Below are positions 38,276 to 51,200 of a DNA stretch of 64,000 nucleotides, piece by piece. The stretch is from Cyanoderma ruficeps. Taxonomy: Eukaryota; Chordata; Aves; Passeriformes; Timaliidae. Numbering within the stretch: the first letter of the stretch is position 1; every line of letters begins with the position of its first letter. Made by a program: the position numbers and the translations under genes. The stretch spans positions 1,667,521 to 1,731,520 of the forward strand of contig VZDJ01000090.1 of the NCBI GenBank assembly GCA_008694505.1. Reading direction: 5' to 3'. The notes below the pieces were generated by a model. The model saw nothing but the letters and a program-made list of their open reading frames with translations, did not search any database and was not told the DNA's origin.

Positions 38276-40566
38276 TTAAGGAATTCTATATTTAGCTGTG
38301 TTTCAGTCAAATTCACTAATTTTTCTCTTTTTAATTTGGTAATACATTGGGGGTTTTCCCTTCCCTTTCCCGTCAGCCAAACAAGTCTTATTTCCTTCAA
38401 GTAAGGAAATATACATGTTTTTTCATCTTCAGAAAAGTTAAACTTGTGTAAAATGAGTATATTAACCTACTGAATGTTGAGTTAGCTTTTCATTTTGGTT
38501 GCTCCTGTGTAGGAGTTCTCAAAATAACATGTGTTTGCCCAGTGAAGTAATCCTGATTCCGTTAACAATAGTGTTCTTTAGAATCCCTTGAGAGGAGACA
38601 ACAAGTGTAGATGTTTGCAGGTATCTGTTGCCTATTTCAGTTTTCTTAGAGCATGTTTTTTCTCCGAAGTTAACCATCTTAGCGTTCAGGTTGTTTAGCT
38701 GAGCTTGAAGCAATGAGTTGATTCCAAGCTGCTCTCTCCTCTTCTACCTCCCTGTTTCTTCCTGGGAATGTTTTATAAGCACCCATTCTATATAGGGTTC
38801 TGTGTCAGTGTTTACTAAGTAGTGCAGTTGAGTTAGAACAGCTGTTTAGAGAACAATTGTTGCAGAAGACTTAATGCTTTATGTTTCATGATTATTTGTT
38901 TCACACTGACTCTAGCGCTGGGGATTTAATATTTGTTTGCAACAAAGTAGGTGTATTTCAGGTGCACTCCTGAAACGCATTTTCATGATTGTTTTTATCC
39001 AAATCACATTCTCTAAGACTTCTCTGTGATGTCAGCTGAAGTGGTGTTGGTGGAGAGTTTCTGCAGAAGCACATTCCTCATCCCAGCTGCAGTGTGGTGT
39101 AGACATGCCCTGTGGTACTGTGGAAGTCACTGTAAGGTGTTCTTCCAGGACAGGGTGGGGAAAAGGTCCAAATATGTCTGTCCTAACTGAAGTAAGAAGA
39201 GTCAAAAGGTGGGGATGTATCCTTACTCCTTGCTGTGTTGCTCACTGAAGAAAAGGAAGCAGAAACGATCCTTTATTTAGAACGTGTAGGTGATTTGTGC
39301 CTTAGGCTCAAAATCTCCTCTTTTGTCATTCCTGTATGTTAGTGCACTTGGCCTACTGTAGATCCCAACCACTACATACCTATCAGACATGGCATCTCCT
39401 TGTAAGACTCACTCGCCTTGAGAGATAAAACATCAACTCCACAGTAAATTACTTGCAGAAATCTAATGAAAACATTTATATATAACATTTATACATTTGA
39501 GATATTTTTTTTTCCAGCTAGTTGTTCCTAGAAAGTCATGATATCACGTGGTGAGTCTCAGCTCTGTGCTTTCAGTCTAGAGCATAGAGTTTACTGAGAA
39601 TTTTAGATTCGGGAACAATGTTTTCAGCAGCAGAAATTCTAAATTATGGTTGGCCCCATAAATTAACTCTGGGACTGCTCCACCATACATCCCTGCCTCA
39701 AATAGCTGGAGTGCATGGAATATTGCATGTTATACTGGAATTTAGTTGTAACTCTTGAAGATGTGGTTGAAGTTTTCAAACACCATGACCTGGCTTCTCA
39801 GATTCCCCAGAAGGCTTTCTGCATAGTTCTGATTCAGTGTGTGTTTATTTACAACCGATTCAGCCAAAGCTCCTTTTCAGGATTACGGCTGCATCCATTA
39901 AAGGCTAGGGAATTCATAAAAGTGAGCTGAAAGTCTAAGGAAGGACAGTGAAATGGGATCTTGGGGCTGACCTGCATCTAAATGTTTTGGGAACCACAGG
40001 TTATCAAAGCAAATGTTTTCTTATCCTTGGTTAGGGCCATCATGATCCTGACAACAGTGTAACAGTAAATACTGTGATGAAAGTGTTCTTTCAGCAGTCC
40101 AGCTTGGTTAGATTTACGTTCAACACGACAGATGGATCTTTCACCATTTTGATCTGTGCATTTAAGCTCCTGGATGCTGCCTACATGTTTTTTTATGACT
40201 GCTGCACAGAGAGAAATAGTCTAACGTGCTGGTGTAGGAAGTCTAGTGGAAAAGGGGGTTTGTTCAGGAAATATATTGTCTGTTCTTGACAAGAAAACAA
40301 AACCCCTCTTTCTGCTGTATTGGCCTGTCTAATTTCCGTTAAATTATTTGATTTGTTCATTCTTTCTAGGTAACTTTGACAGTAGCTGCATGAAGAATGT
40401 CAATGTATTGTGTAGTCAAAAAGCCTTGGAAAGACCCAAACATCTCTCATCTTTTCTAAAGTCTCTTACATAGCGGGACTTTACTGTTTGCATCAGCCAG
40501 TTTTGGGGAAAATGCTGCAGTAAAACTGTAGTCATAGGTGACATTAATTTATCTGCTTAAAGCATT

Positions 40567-40627
40567 TGTGTTTTGGTTTGGGTTGTTTTGGGTTTTTGTT
40601 TGGGTTTTTTTGTTTGGTTTTTTTTTC
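40567..40627. repeat. T/G-rich low-complexity tract
   Basis: The tract is composed of TTTTGG and GGGTTTTT-like units and ends in a T run. It is the same style of tract as at 21401-21451 and 35171-35203. It ends just before a TCGCTAG that would serve as a splice acceptor. Confidence 0.7.
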
Positions 40628-40692
40628 TCGCTAGGCTGTGAAAGAAGACTTGTTAAATATTGAATTTCTAACCAAGTTTTTTTATCACATAG

Positions 40693-40822
40693 TCCTGTCC
40701 AGATGACATCTGAAATAATGAAAGATTCTCTTTATTATCATAGAAGATTCTGCTCTGATTCTCACTGTCTTTTCTCTTATTCTGTTGGTTGTGCTAGAGG
40801 TCATATTGTGGGAGGTTTGACA
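40693..40822 (+). other. Exon-like segment between WARS2 and TBX15 (unproven)
   Basis: TTTTTTTATCACATAG ends at 40692, and a full-consensus donor ACAG/GTAAGTA follows, with GT at 40823-40824. An alternative acceptor, CTAG, is at 40634. A downstream exon of a read-through or long non-coding transcript would look like this, but nothing in the encoded peptide is familiar. Confidence 0.2.
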
Positions 40823-42689
40823 GGTAAGTATTTATTCTGTGTCAATAAGAAATCATTTTACCTGCAACAGTCCCTTATTATTATGGAAATGGAAGAGTCG
40901 TTGATCATTTCACTTGTAGGCAGCAGCCTTGATGTCACAATTATTTTATATAAAACCAAATGCCAACCTCCTGCACAGATAAAGTGAACAGTTTAACACC
41001 TGGGAAGATACTCTGCTGCTGTTGTAAATTACTGTCACAGAACACCATGACTGAAGATGAGATTATCCCCTACAGGAGTGGTCTCGTGCTGCCTGTGGAC
41101 ATAAAGTTAAGCACTGAGCTTAACATCTCTTCTGCTGTCGTGCTCTCAGCATTCCAACATGGCTGTGAGACGGGAACAGAGCAAATCTGTCCCACACCAG
41201 AAGGCTCGATCAGTTCCAGATGTGCTACATTTGCTGTATCTGCAAGATGAAATGTCAGGACAAGAGTTGCAGAACAAAAATCCTTAAAAGTTATTAAATG
41301 TTTGGAAGTAACAGCATGTTTGTAAAGCTTGGCTTATAAAGCCTGTGATAGCATGGCCTTAGCCTTGCTCAGCTGACAGGAGCAGTCACACAGCTGAGTG
41401 TGATGGTGGCATAAGGTAAGCCATCTGCTTCCTCAGTACAATAATGTAAAGACAGTATGAGTCTAATTTGAGGGGTTACTGGATTAACCCTCACAGGTGG
41501 GAAATAATAGCTTATGGCACAGCAAGGTAGTTTAGGACACTCTTGTGTCCTAAACCGTTCTGAAACCAGATGCTCACAGTTCAGGTGGGGACACAAAGCA
41601 CAGAGAAGATGCTGCATGCACAGTGTCACCTGTCCCACGTGCTGTTGTATCTATGACTCTGCAATTCCTCCCGTTTCAGTTTGGCATGACTTTATTGTCA
41701 TCCATCAATGTGAAATGATGGTCACATGCTGATAAAATTGATGGAACTTTGGTTTGAAACACTGTATGTATGTTCTCTACTATCTTTGGTGGAAAGTTCT
41801 TTCCTGATGCCCCAGGATTTATAGAATGAAATCATTAAGCCAAATAAGAAGAAACTTATCAAAACAAGGCTACTCTCTGGCATTATCCAGAGTTTCTGGT
41901 GTGGGTGGTTTCTGGCTTCATTCACCTTGTTTACCTTCATGTTTCCTCCCCTAAGCCATATCCCTCTCTGAGTAAAGTAAAACCTGTATGTTGAATGTTG
42001 AGAGACTGACCTTTTATTGTGACTGGAAACAGTTTGTCAAATATATTTGAAGAGTCTCTTCATGGTGTTTGCTGAATGAATAACAAAAATTTCAATAAGT
42101 GCCTCTTGTGTATTTAAGCCTAGAATATCTGTGAGTGGGTTGGGGTTTGCTTTGCCCACACTTACTCCTTCATGGCCTGTCTAGCAGATGTTCCTACAGC
42201 AAGAATGGGAAAAAGAAAAATTTTCTCCTTAGGATTGTTACAAATGTAAACTGTGAGTGGCAGTGTGACAGTGGCGTTATTTTTAGACAGTCCCCATTAA
42301 TTTTATCTTAGTGATATAACTGCACACCCCCAAAGCTGAAATTGTATGGATATTCAGGGAGAAAAATCACTGGATGTGAATGACTAAACCTATTTCTGTC
42401 TGAGAGCTAGTGTCTTTACTATGCATGCACATTGGCACGTGAGGAAGAAGGGCCTTGCTGCTTGGGAGAGGATTACTGCTGTCACCATTGAGACAATTGT
42501 TCCAAACTGACACTCCCACCTTAAGTTCATCAGCATGAACCTCCCTAGAAGGGAGCTGTGAAGTGGATGAATTTACTGTGTACACTGCATAAGGGCTGCA
42601 GGTTCTATAGTGTTGGTGTGACCTGTTGGGAAAGTACCATTTTGGTGTTTAATAACCATTGCCAAAATGGCCCAAGGATGTGCCGGGAT

Positions 42690-43108
42690 TCTGAAGATCT
42701 AAAATTTCTTATGAGGAAAGGCTGAGAGTTGGGGCTGTTGAGCCTTGAGATGTTTGAGAGAGGCTTGGCAGTGTTTGTAAGTATCTGCAGGGAGGGTGTC
42801 AGGAGGATGGAGCCAGGCATCACATTATTCTGCTCGGTGGTGCCAAGCTCTGGGACAAGAGGCAATGGACAGAAACTGATGCACAGGGAATTCCACCTGA
42901 ACACAAGAAAGAAGTTCTTTACTGTGCAGGTGCACTGGACCAGATTGCCCAGAGATATTGTAGAATCTCTGTCACTGGAGATATTCCAGAACCATTTGGA
43001 CATGGTCCTGTTCCATGTGCTCTGGGAGGACCCTGCTTGAGTAGGGAGGTTGGAGGAGCTGATCCACTCTGATCCCTACCAACTTGACCCATTCTGTGAT
43101 TCTGTAAA
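42690..43108 (+). mobile_element. CR1 LINE 3' end (sense)
   Basis: The sequence follows the avian CR1 3' consensus: TATGAGGAAAGGCTGAGAG near 42711, GAAAGAAGTTCTTTACTGTG at 42908-42927, and GATTGCCCAGAGATATTGTA near 42943. It ends with the CR1-typical ATTCTGTGATTCTGT at about 43091-43105. It is 5'-truncated, as most avian CR1 copies are, and moderately diverged, hence younger than the two amniote-age copies. An open frame of 103 codons inside it is a CR1 remnant, not a gene. Confidence 0.9.
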
Positions 43109-44232
43109 TTCAGATGTGTTGCTGATCTGTATGTGGGTTGATCTGGCTCACCTGAAGATGAAATGTGCTTTTTTGGGTGACTTATATCTAATGGGCCTAA
43201 TTCCTACAGAGATATTGTTAAAATAAGCTTCAGAGTTCCAAAATATCTGTGTAGCATAACAACAAAATTGAAGTGATGAGCTTTGCTGCTTATTTAATCC
43301 ACTTTGCTTACCAGCGTCACACACTGACAGGAGTAGAAAGACCGCTTTTTTTCTTCTTCAAGCCAACCAAGTTCTGACCCAAAGGGCTTCACTGTACTTT
43401 CTGCTTCCCTTTGAGGAGGTGGATTAGCTTGAATGTGAATGTTGTCTTTATGGCTTATGAGGATATCTCAGTAGATGATTAGTGGTTTGTCAAGGGAGAT
43501 CTCTGGGTGGCCTGAGACGATTTAATGGATGCTGCAAGGCTTTGGGGAGGATGTTTTACCTCTCTTCAGTTAAAAAAAAAAAAAATAAAAAAGTGTAATG
43601 TAGTTGCAGATGACAGTTTAATAAATAAAGAATATTGAATATTCCCTATTGAATGTTTTGCTACAGCTTCATAGAAAACAGCGGAATATGCATCATCAAG
43701 GCCATTTTGGTGTGTTGTTTTTAATCTGATTTGTGCCTTTGTTGTCTGTCTTGCAGTTTTCTGTTCCTTTACTACTTTCTCTGCAAAATGAGTTTTGCTC
43801 TTTAGTTAAGCAAAGAAAATCTAAAAACATGTTTTACTTTATATTTCTTTGTTGCATTTGAGCAGGACGTTTAACTTTGAGCAAGATGCTTTGCCTCCAT
43901 TTCTTCACTATAAATGAGGCATTACCCATGTATTGGGAGGCTAAACTAATATCTACCGAGCACTTTGAGCCTTCTAGTTCAAGGTGCCATCAGTTGGCAC
44001 TGAGTTATAGTATTTCTTCCTGAAGTGCTCTTTTGGTGATGCTTGTGGTGTAAGTAAACGGTGAAAAGTACTGAAGGGCAGACAGTTCAGTATAGAGTGA
44101 TAAATAACGCATTTAGTGAAAGCGTCCAAGTTGCGTGCTTCTAAAGAACCTGTAGGCTGTTGATTTCTACCTTGATACTCTTTGTTGTGCTCCAAAATGC
44201 TTGAAAATATCTTTTAATCTGTCTCCTTGCAG

Positions 44233-44276
44233 TGTGAACGCGAGCACCTCTCCAAGGACCTAATATCAAACAAAAG
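44233..44276 (+). other. Short exon-like segment at the edge of a CpG-rich block (unproven)
   Basis: CTGTCTCCTTGCAG ends at 44232. Then come 44 bases containing CpGs (TGTGAACGCGAG...CAAAAG) and a donor GTAATT at 44277. The acceptor is strong and the donor is moderate. The segment sits about 90 bases before the GC-rich block that starts near 44360. It could be an upstream non-coding TBX15 exon, a lncRNA exon or chance. Confidence 0.25.
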
Positions 44277-44359
44277 GTAATTCTACTACAGGAATGGAAA
44301 AAAATAATTACTAAATTTCCTGAATAGGAAACAGTTTGGGTTTGTTTTTTTTTTTTTAG

Positions 44360-45240
44360 GGAATTGGTCCCTCCGTCCTTAGCCGCCTCGCTGCGGGTGG
44401 ACATCTCCAGGACGGCACACCCCTCCCTGCCTGCTGTTGTTGCGGGCCTGTCCCTGCTTCCCACTTCGAAACTTAGCGGCCAGTGGAGAGAGCTGGGAAG
44501 GTGCCGCAGGAGTCAGGCGGCGGTGTGGGAGCGTGGCTCGGGCTCCGTGTGCGGGAAGGAGCTTCCCCAGCGCGGGGGGACTCCGGGGTCCCTGCGGGCG
44601 GGGCTGCAGTGCGCGGCGGCGGGCGCCAGGGGGCAGCAGCGGGCCGGGGGGCGCCCGCACCGGCCTCAAACCCCGCTCCGGGCCCGGCCCTGAGCCCGGC
44701 GCTCCCCGTCCCGGCCCTGAGCCCGGCGCTCCCCATCCCGGCCCTGAGTCCGGCGCTCCCCATCCCGGCCCTGAGCCCTGCGCTCCCCATCCCGGCCCGC
44801 TGCCCTGCGCTCCCCATCCCGGCCCGCTGCCCTGCGCTCCCCATCCCGGCCCTGTGCCCGACGCTCCCCATCCCGGCCCGCTGCCCTGCGCTCCCCATCC
44901 CTGCCCTGTGTCCTGCGCTCCCCGTCCCAGCCCGGTGCCCTGTGCTCCCCGGTCTCGCACAGCGCCCTGCTCCCTCATGGCATGGGGCCGGTAAATGCTT
45001 TTGCCTGTATCCCGCTGCCCTGGCCGGGACTGCCCTGAGGGAGTGGACTCCGAGCTCCACGGGTTGAAGGAGACTTTCAAACCAGTCGTCGCGGAAGGGA
45101 AGCCGGCTCAGCCCGTATTGCGGGGTGGGTGCGGGAGTATCGCATGAGCCCTGTGCCGCGACACTGCGCGGCTCTGCGCCCGGGCTGGGCTGTGTCCCCT
45201 CGTAAGACTGAGCACTCACAGCATCCTCTCAAAGGTTAAA
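44360..45240. promoter_or_regulatory. CpG-rich block containing a minisatellite
   Basis: There is an abrupt change from AT-rich DNA to very GC-rich DNA dense in CpG, beginning straight after a T run at about 44345-44358. This is the first of a series of CpG-rich blocks leading to TBX15. A promoter is possible, but no TATA box or known first exon was identified. Part of the GC content comes from the tandem repeat at 44689-44952. Confidence 0.5.
44689..44952 (+). repeat. 27-bp GC-rich minisatellite, about ten copies
   Basis: The unit resembles CCTGAGCCCGGCGCTCCCCG followed by TCCCGGC (27 bases), with variants CCCATCCC, GCTGCCCTG and TGTGCCCGA between copies. Because 27 is a multiple of three and the unit lacks stops, several frames on both strands stay open. 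This creates artefactual open frames of 185-248 codons with a nine-residue repeat. Copy number may be polymorphic or mis-assembled. Confidence 0.95.
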
Positions 45241-48200
45241 AGCGAGCAGCAGGCGCGTCAAGGACCTTTCTGAGCCCCTTAGCCTCTCTCTCTTTCGGTC
45301 TGGACCGGTGCTTGCTTACTGCACGGCATGCAGCCCCAGCACTGAAGGCTAAGCTGACACCTCCGCACCCCGGAGGGCTCTTTACCTCTAACACATTTTA
45401 CAGCAGAAACAGGGGCAGTCCCTGCTCCACCAAGGGTAGTGAAGGCCTGCAGGGAAAAGGAGACTGACTCGGTCCGTCACTTTCCCGACGATAATTCCCC
45501 AGTGCTTTCCCTCAGGCGAGCCGTAAACTGGGGATGATTTCAGTGGCCGAGCGGTTAAAAGGATTTGTGAGGGGACTGTGCAGGGGCGATCAGATCTGCT
45601 CATCGGGTGTTATTTACTAAGTGCTCCCCGCTTCCCTTAACGCGGAAAATACGAGGCGAGCCGAAGGCTGGCCCGAGCCGTCACCTCCGTAACGTGGGGA
45701 AAGAGGGAGAACCGAGCTAACGATGCCCGGAAAAACTTCCATTATTTTGTTTTCGAGAGTCGGCAATAGGAGCGACAGGGCAAAATACACCTGATGCTGG
45801 TGACTGGAGAGAGAACAGAATGAACACACCGGCAGATAAAAAGGTCTGCCCGCCCTCTTTTGTTGCAGTACGAGCTTCGGTACCCGACCTTTTCCTCTTT
45901 CTTTCCTTTATTCGTTCCCTTCTAGCTCTGCTGGGGCTACCTCCAAAATAAAAGCAGCGACATGGGGTTTGGAAAGCCACGTCTGATCCTGGCCGTGTAC
46001 CCCAACCTCGAGCCTCTCTCAGACTTGCGGCGCGGTGTTAAAGCTCTCGTTGGTCCTGCATCCCCTCGCCTCCGCAAGTCTCCAAACCCCGGCGAGGCAA
46101 GGGAGGTGATGGACAGAGGGGCGAGGCCGGAGCCCCTCGCATCTGCTGTCCTCCTTGGGCTCCGAGCCCGTGGCTGGGCAGAATTACACGCCTCTGTTCC
46201 CATCCACGGGCTTTCGGGGAGGGATTAAAAAGCAAGGCAGTGATTGCCTTCATCCTGTTACGGGCAAAGCGAGCGTGTTTTGCTGAGGCAGGGAATGTGA
46301 GTTCCTGAGCACCCCGTCATGTATTATTGCCCACAGTTTGAGCACTTGGGGATTAGTTAGAGGCAGAACTCCAGGTTCACGTGGAAGTGCCTCGGAGACA
46401 ACGTGCGTGGGGCAAGCGGGGGAAGCAACAGTGGCGGGCTGCAGCGCTCGCTCTTTTCAAGCGTCTCCGCGGGGGAAATTGCAGCAATTTCCATATAACG
46501 AAAGTCACGTTAGGAGAGGAAAAAGAAGAGAAACAATTAGTGAGTGAGTTGGTACGTTTCGAGAAATGAAGCCTTGCGCGTTCGGCACCGTTCCGTGATG
46601 GGCGCAGCCTTGACTGCGGTAGATAAATCCCGCTACTCATTTTCATTCTTGTCTCGGCAAAGCCTGGCGAGTCCCGCCGATCCCTCGCCTTTTCGTCGGA
46701 GGCTCCGTGTGCTGTAGCCCGTGGCAGTGCCGAGGGCGGGTAGCGCATCGCTGCTGCGTCTCGGAGGAGCGTGTCTCTCTCCCTGCCCCCATGGTGCTCA
46801 CCCCGAGCGGGGAGTCTCCGCTCCCGTCTTCTCCCGAGGTCTCAGGGATCTGCCCCGCCGAGTATCTTTTCAACCAAACCTCTTTTATTCCAGGCGACCA
46901 AGGCTCACGCATCACCGATTCTGCTAATGCCTCGCAAACTCTCACCTGGCGTTGTTGTATCCCAAATAAATTTTCTAAACAAGCATTTGCCTCCCAGATA
47001 CGGGTATAATCTTCAGTGGCTTTCTTTTTAATGACTTCCATTGAATCGATGCGGCAAAGCTCTTTATCTTACAGTGCAATGCAGAATGTGGCGTTGTACA
47101 CATATGGTTTAGTTTTTTTCCCCCCTGATTCTTGCGAGCAGGGCAGCTTTCAGCCGGGAAAGGCGTATTTACACGTATTTGACTCCTTGCACATTCTAAT
47201 ACACTGAAACGGTACTGGATGGTTTGGGAGATATGTTTGGGCAGAGAGATTAAACTAAGTCTAGGCAAATGCACTGTTAAAGCCGATTCCGAAGAAGTCT
47301 GTCCTTAAGACAGAGCTAAAAATGCCCTGGACATTTTTATTGCTGTTGCTGAGAATAGGCTAAACACGGAGCGATCAATTGCCATGGCAAACGGATCAAG
47401 AAGAAGAGTTAAGATCACGTGTGCGGGAGAAAATACATACATACATATATATATATATATATGTAAAGGAGGGGGGGAAAGATAGAAGGAAGATACATGT
47501 AGAACCTCTTATACGGGAGGACGCGTGCAGAGCCGGGAGTGCTGTGGGCGTGGGTCTGGAGTGCAGCGCGTACCCTGCAGGGGTGAAGGCAGAGGGCAGG
47601 CGAGGGGGGAAATTGTCTGGCAGCCTGCCCGCAGCCACCCCCAGGTACGGCCTCCTCGGAGCCCTGGTGGAACCGGCGACTGCCCGCCTGGGGAGGCGTT
47701 TTTGGGAACCCCGCGGCCGACACGAATTGGCGTCTCCGGGTCCCTGCAACCTTCCCCTCTTTCCCGGCCCCGAGAAAGCAGCGGGGCTGCCTGGGTTGCC
47801 CGCGCCGCTCCCGAAAAACTTATCGCAGCTTGGAGCCTGCACCCCGGGGCTCGCCTGCCTCTCACGCCGTGTGTGTCGCTGTGTGTGTGGGAGTGGGTGG
47901 GTTGGTGTGTGGGAGCGTCCTCTGTATGCGTGTGGAAGAGCTGGGCTGCCGTGTCCGTGCCTGCTTTCTGTTTGAAGGCATCTAGAAGTGTTGTCTCTGG
48001 TGTCCACAGGACCCGCTGGCAGAGCAGAGGGGGTGAGTATGAGCCCCTGGTTGTGACCCCTCTTTCTGCTGTGTCTGAGCTGCCAGGCCGTCAGGTCTGG
48101 AGTGTGATCTTTATCTTCAGCTGAGAAAGAACAGTTTACTCCGCGTTCTCCTACTTCCTCTGAACTTGACAGGGAAGTGTAGGTGTAGTTTTCTTTCGAT

Positions 48201-51200
48201 CAAAGCAATGCCTGCAAAGGCGATATATACTTCCATCCAAACAAATAAATCCGAGTGAACTCCACTCTCAGAACAGTGCCACCCCTTTCCAGGCTGAACT
48301 CAAGCTCCTTTTCTAACTTGCAAAATCTGTTTGTGTCCCTGCCTGAGAGTCTGTCCAGCTAACTGTCCGTTTATCTTCCTTTGGAGTTTATCTTTCTGGG
48401 GGACACAACCCAGGTCGGATTGGCAAGTATGCGTCCAGTCCTGTCCAGTTTGTTTGGGGTGAGTTTGTCCTCAACCCTCCCTCTCCCCCGAATTCGTTCT
48501 TATTTGAGTAATTAGACAAGGAAAATCTCAGTACCCTCCTGAGCACCTAGGGCCCCCAAACCAAAACCCAATCACAGTACTCAAAATTCAGAGGGTTTCT
48601 CTCAAGGAAATATATTTGTATTTATATACACGAACACACCCATAAACAGCTTTCGAGCTGCGCCATCGTAAACGAGGTGTCAACCCCGATTATGTGAAAA
48701 AGAGGTAACGCTGAGTCCTAGGTATATTTGAAATAGGTTACCGGTTTTTTGTTGGTCGGTTTGTTGTTTGGGGTCTTTTTCTCTGGAAATAAACATGAAC
48801 TGATTTCTGAAATCGTTTTCCCCCCTTGGGTTTCCCTCTATTCTGCGATTTATCTGCCATTGCAAACGGGAGATGAGCAATTTCTAAATCTGGAATCAGG
48901 GTTACAGGACCAGAAGAGTTAACGCCGCCGACCTAGCTCTGTTTCTCGACACACATGTTTTGGAATATGGCGAGACGCTGACGAAAAGGTGCTCTCCGAA
49001 AGGACGAGCCTCTCGGCTCGTTTCTTTAGCCGGCAAACGGTGTAGGAGGGAAACTGCAGCTGCGGAGATCCCGACCCTGAAAAGTTTGCTCTGTGGCTCT
49101 TTACAATGATTATTTATAGGGACTGCGCGAAGACTGGAGGGGTCGAGCCCTTACTGCTGTTCCGCATAGGTTTACGGCCACAAACCGTGAGGGACGGTGC
49201 TGTAAAGCTCCCAAGAGCTGGTGACACACTAGATTTTCACGCTTCGTGTGGTGCCGCCGAGGTGTCTTCTCTCCAGCGAGGTTTTGGGGCTTGTGCGCCG
49301 TGACGGTCTCTCGGGGAGAGGGAAGTGTTTGCTAAATTTGTTTTCCAATGCCGACGTTAAAACGAAAAGGCGGCCTTTGAAGCGTCGCTTTTAAGCCGCG
49401 CAGCGCAGACCTGGAAACCAATTCGCCGGGGATCAGTCGTGAAACCTAAAGAGGGAACGGGGAGCCTGCAAATCTTTGCAGCCGCAAAGAGAATTAATCG
49501 CATAACACCGGCTAGACGGCGTCCGCCCGAGCCGTGAGTTTAAAAATCAAAAGAGGGAGTAAAAACCCGATGCGAAAACCAGAGAAGATGCAGCTACAAT
49601 AAAAACGGGCCAGTAAAGCCTACACTGCACAGGCCGACCCGCATGCCCGGTGTCAGGGCGGAGGGGGAAGGTGTGACTCCGAGGTGTCACATCTGTCGGC
49701 GGGGCCTTCGCCGGGGTCCCCGGGCAGGGGAGGCGGCGGGTGAGGCCGCGGCCACGAAGCGGAGCTGGGACTCGCTCAGCTCCACCGCGGGTGCAGCAGG
49801 CACTGTGAGGGGAAGGATCGCCTGCAGACCTGCAGCTAAAGGCCAAGAGCCCCTGCCCCGGCCGTGCTCTGCTTTTTGGCTTCTCCTGACCCAGTTCGGC
49901 CTCTTTAGATGGCGGACGGGAGGCGCCTGATTTCTCTTGCTTTTCCGAGCAGACGACAAAGAGCTGCGATTTCTCTTCCGCGGCCCTTTGGGTGATTTCT
50001 GCTCCCTCTTTGCTTTCTTGCGCTTGTCCATTAACTTTAAAAACTTGACGAAGGTTTCTGTTCCCGGGGCTCCAGACACGTCTCCTGACACCCAAGAGCC
50101 GAGGTCGGCTTTTTCCCTTTCTCAGGAAACCGCCCTGCCAAAGGGGGTTTCTTCTCTGCTCCAAGTTCAAAGGCACGGTCCTGAAGTAGTTAAGGGGGCA
50201 AAAGGGACAAGTGTGGGGGAGGCAGCGGGTCAGGAGCGCAGGGTCGAAGCCATTAGAGCCTCCACCTCTGCGGGCTTGCCCTTTATGGCCTCAGCATTTC
50301 GCTGCGGGCACCGTCCCCACACATAGGACCGAGGAGCTTGAGAGATACCGGCTGGGGAAGGGAAATATCCTGATGCTTCTCTTTGGAAACACTGAAGAGA
50401 TGGCACTGAGGGCCACCGAGCCCAAAGGAGCGACCCCGGCGGAGAGCGAGGCTTGAGGAGAGCGTGGTTTTCCCAACCACTCTGCTGCCTTCTTGGGAGC
50501 CACGATCACTGCGGTACTGGGACAGGCATATCCTACCGCTAGACGGAATTATGATTTCTCTGCCGCTCCCAGTACCTGCTTCTCTCCGTCCACTACATCC
50601 CCTGTCAGCCCGAGGGTGTCTGCTGCTGAAATCTTCCCTCATCGCTGCCCTCTAATCCTTCCCTGAAAGTTACTGGGTTACACTCGGCTGCTGTGTTATA
50701 CGGGGCATGTGCTGGTATTCTTTTATTCTATAAAAGAATAAAACTTAGTGGCAGCCCGCGCCTGAAACTCGTTTACCTACACGTTGTAACACAGTCCGCA
50801 GACGCCGTTTAGAAGCGACGGGAATTGGGCTTGTAGAAAGACGACTCTCCCACTATTTCCATTTGATCGAAAGAATAAAGCCGTGTAAGGTGTTTCCTGA
50901 CTTGAGATTTTGTGAGGCACTTTAGGCAGGTTATTTCTTTGGAAAACAGCCATGGAGCCCATTGTCTTTATCTGATGCTTGAAAGATTGGGGAGGAGAGG
51001 AAGAAGAAAAATCATTGTTAAAAAAACACTTTGAAGTTGTGCAACTGTTGCTGCTCCAATTTTTTTTCCTCCGGTTTCCAGATGCACCAGAAATCGTTAC
51101 TTTGATCTCGCAAAGCAGCAATTTATATTTTTTAATTTTTGAAAAAAAATGGTTGGGTAACTCGAAGCGTAATGGCAAACATGCCGGGGATGAGGTCATC

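Larger units (their letters stand above)
36111..44350. other. AT-rich intergenic DNA downstream of WARS2
   Basis: No protein exon was recognised here. The stretch contains G-rich tracts (37318-37336 and 38254-38270), a GGTT run (37353-37373), a T/G-rich tract (40567-40627) and a CR1 3' end (42690-43108). It also has an A run (about 43571-43584) and exon-like segments at 40693-40822 and 44233-44276. The rest looks like unremarkable non-coding DNA. Confidence 0.75.

Noticed and set aside
42729..43040. 103-codon open frame as a gene
   Set aside because: It lies entirely within the CR1 3' untranslated region.
44379..45219. Long overlapping open frames (185-248 codons) on both strands
   Set aside because: They are produced by the stop-free 27-bp minisatellite and high GC content. 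The frames overlap on both strands and match no known protein.
48010..48031. 22-base micro-exon (GTCCACAG ... GTGAGTA)
   Set aside because: The splice-like flanks are good, but the exon would be extremely short and there is no supporting context; treated as chance.
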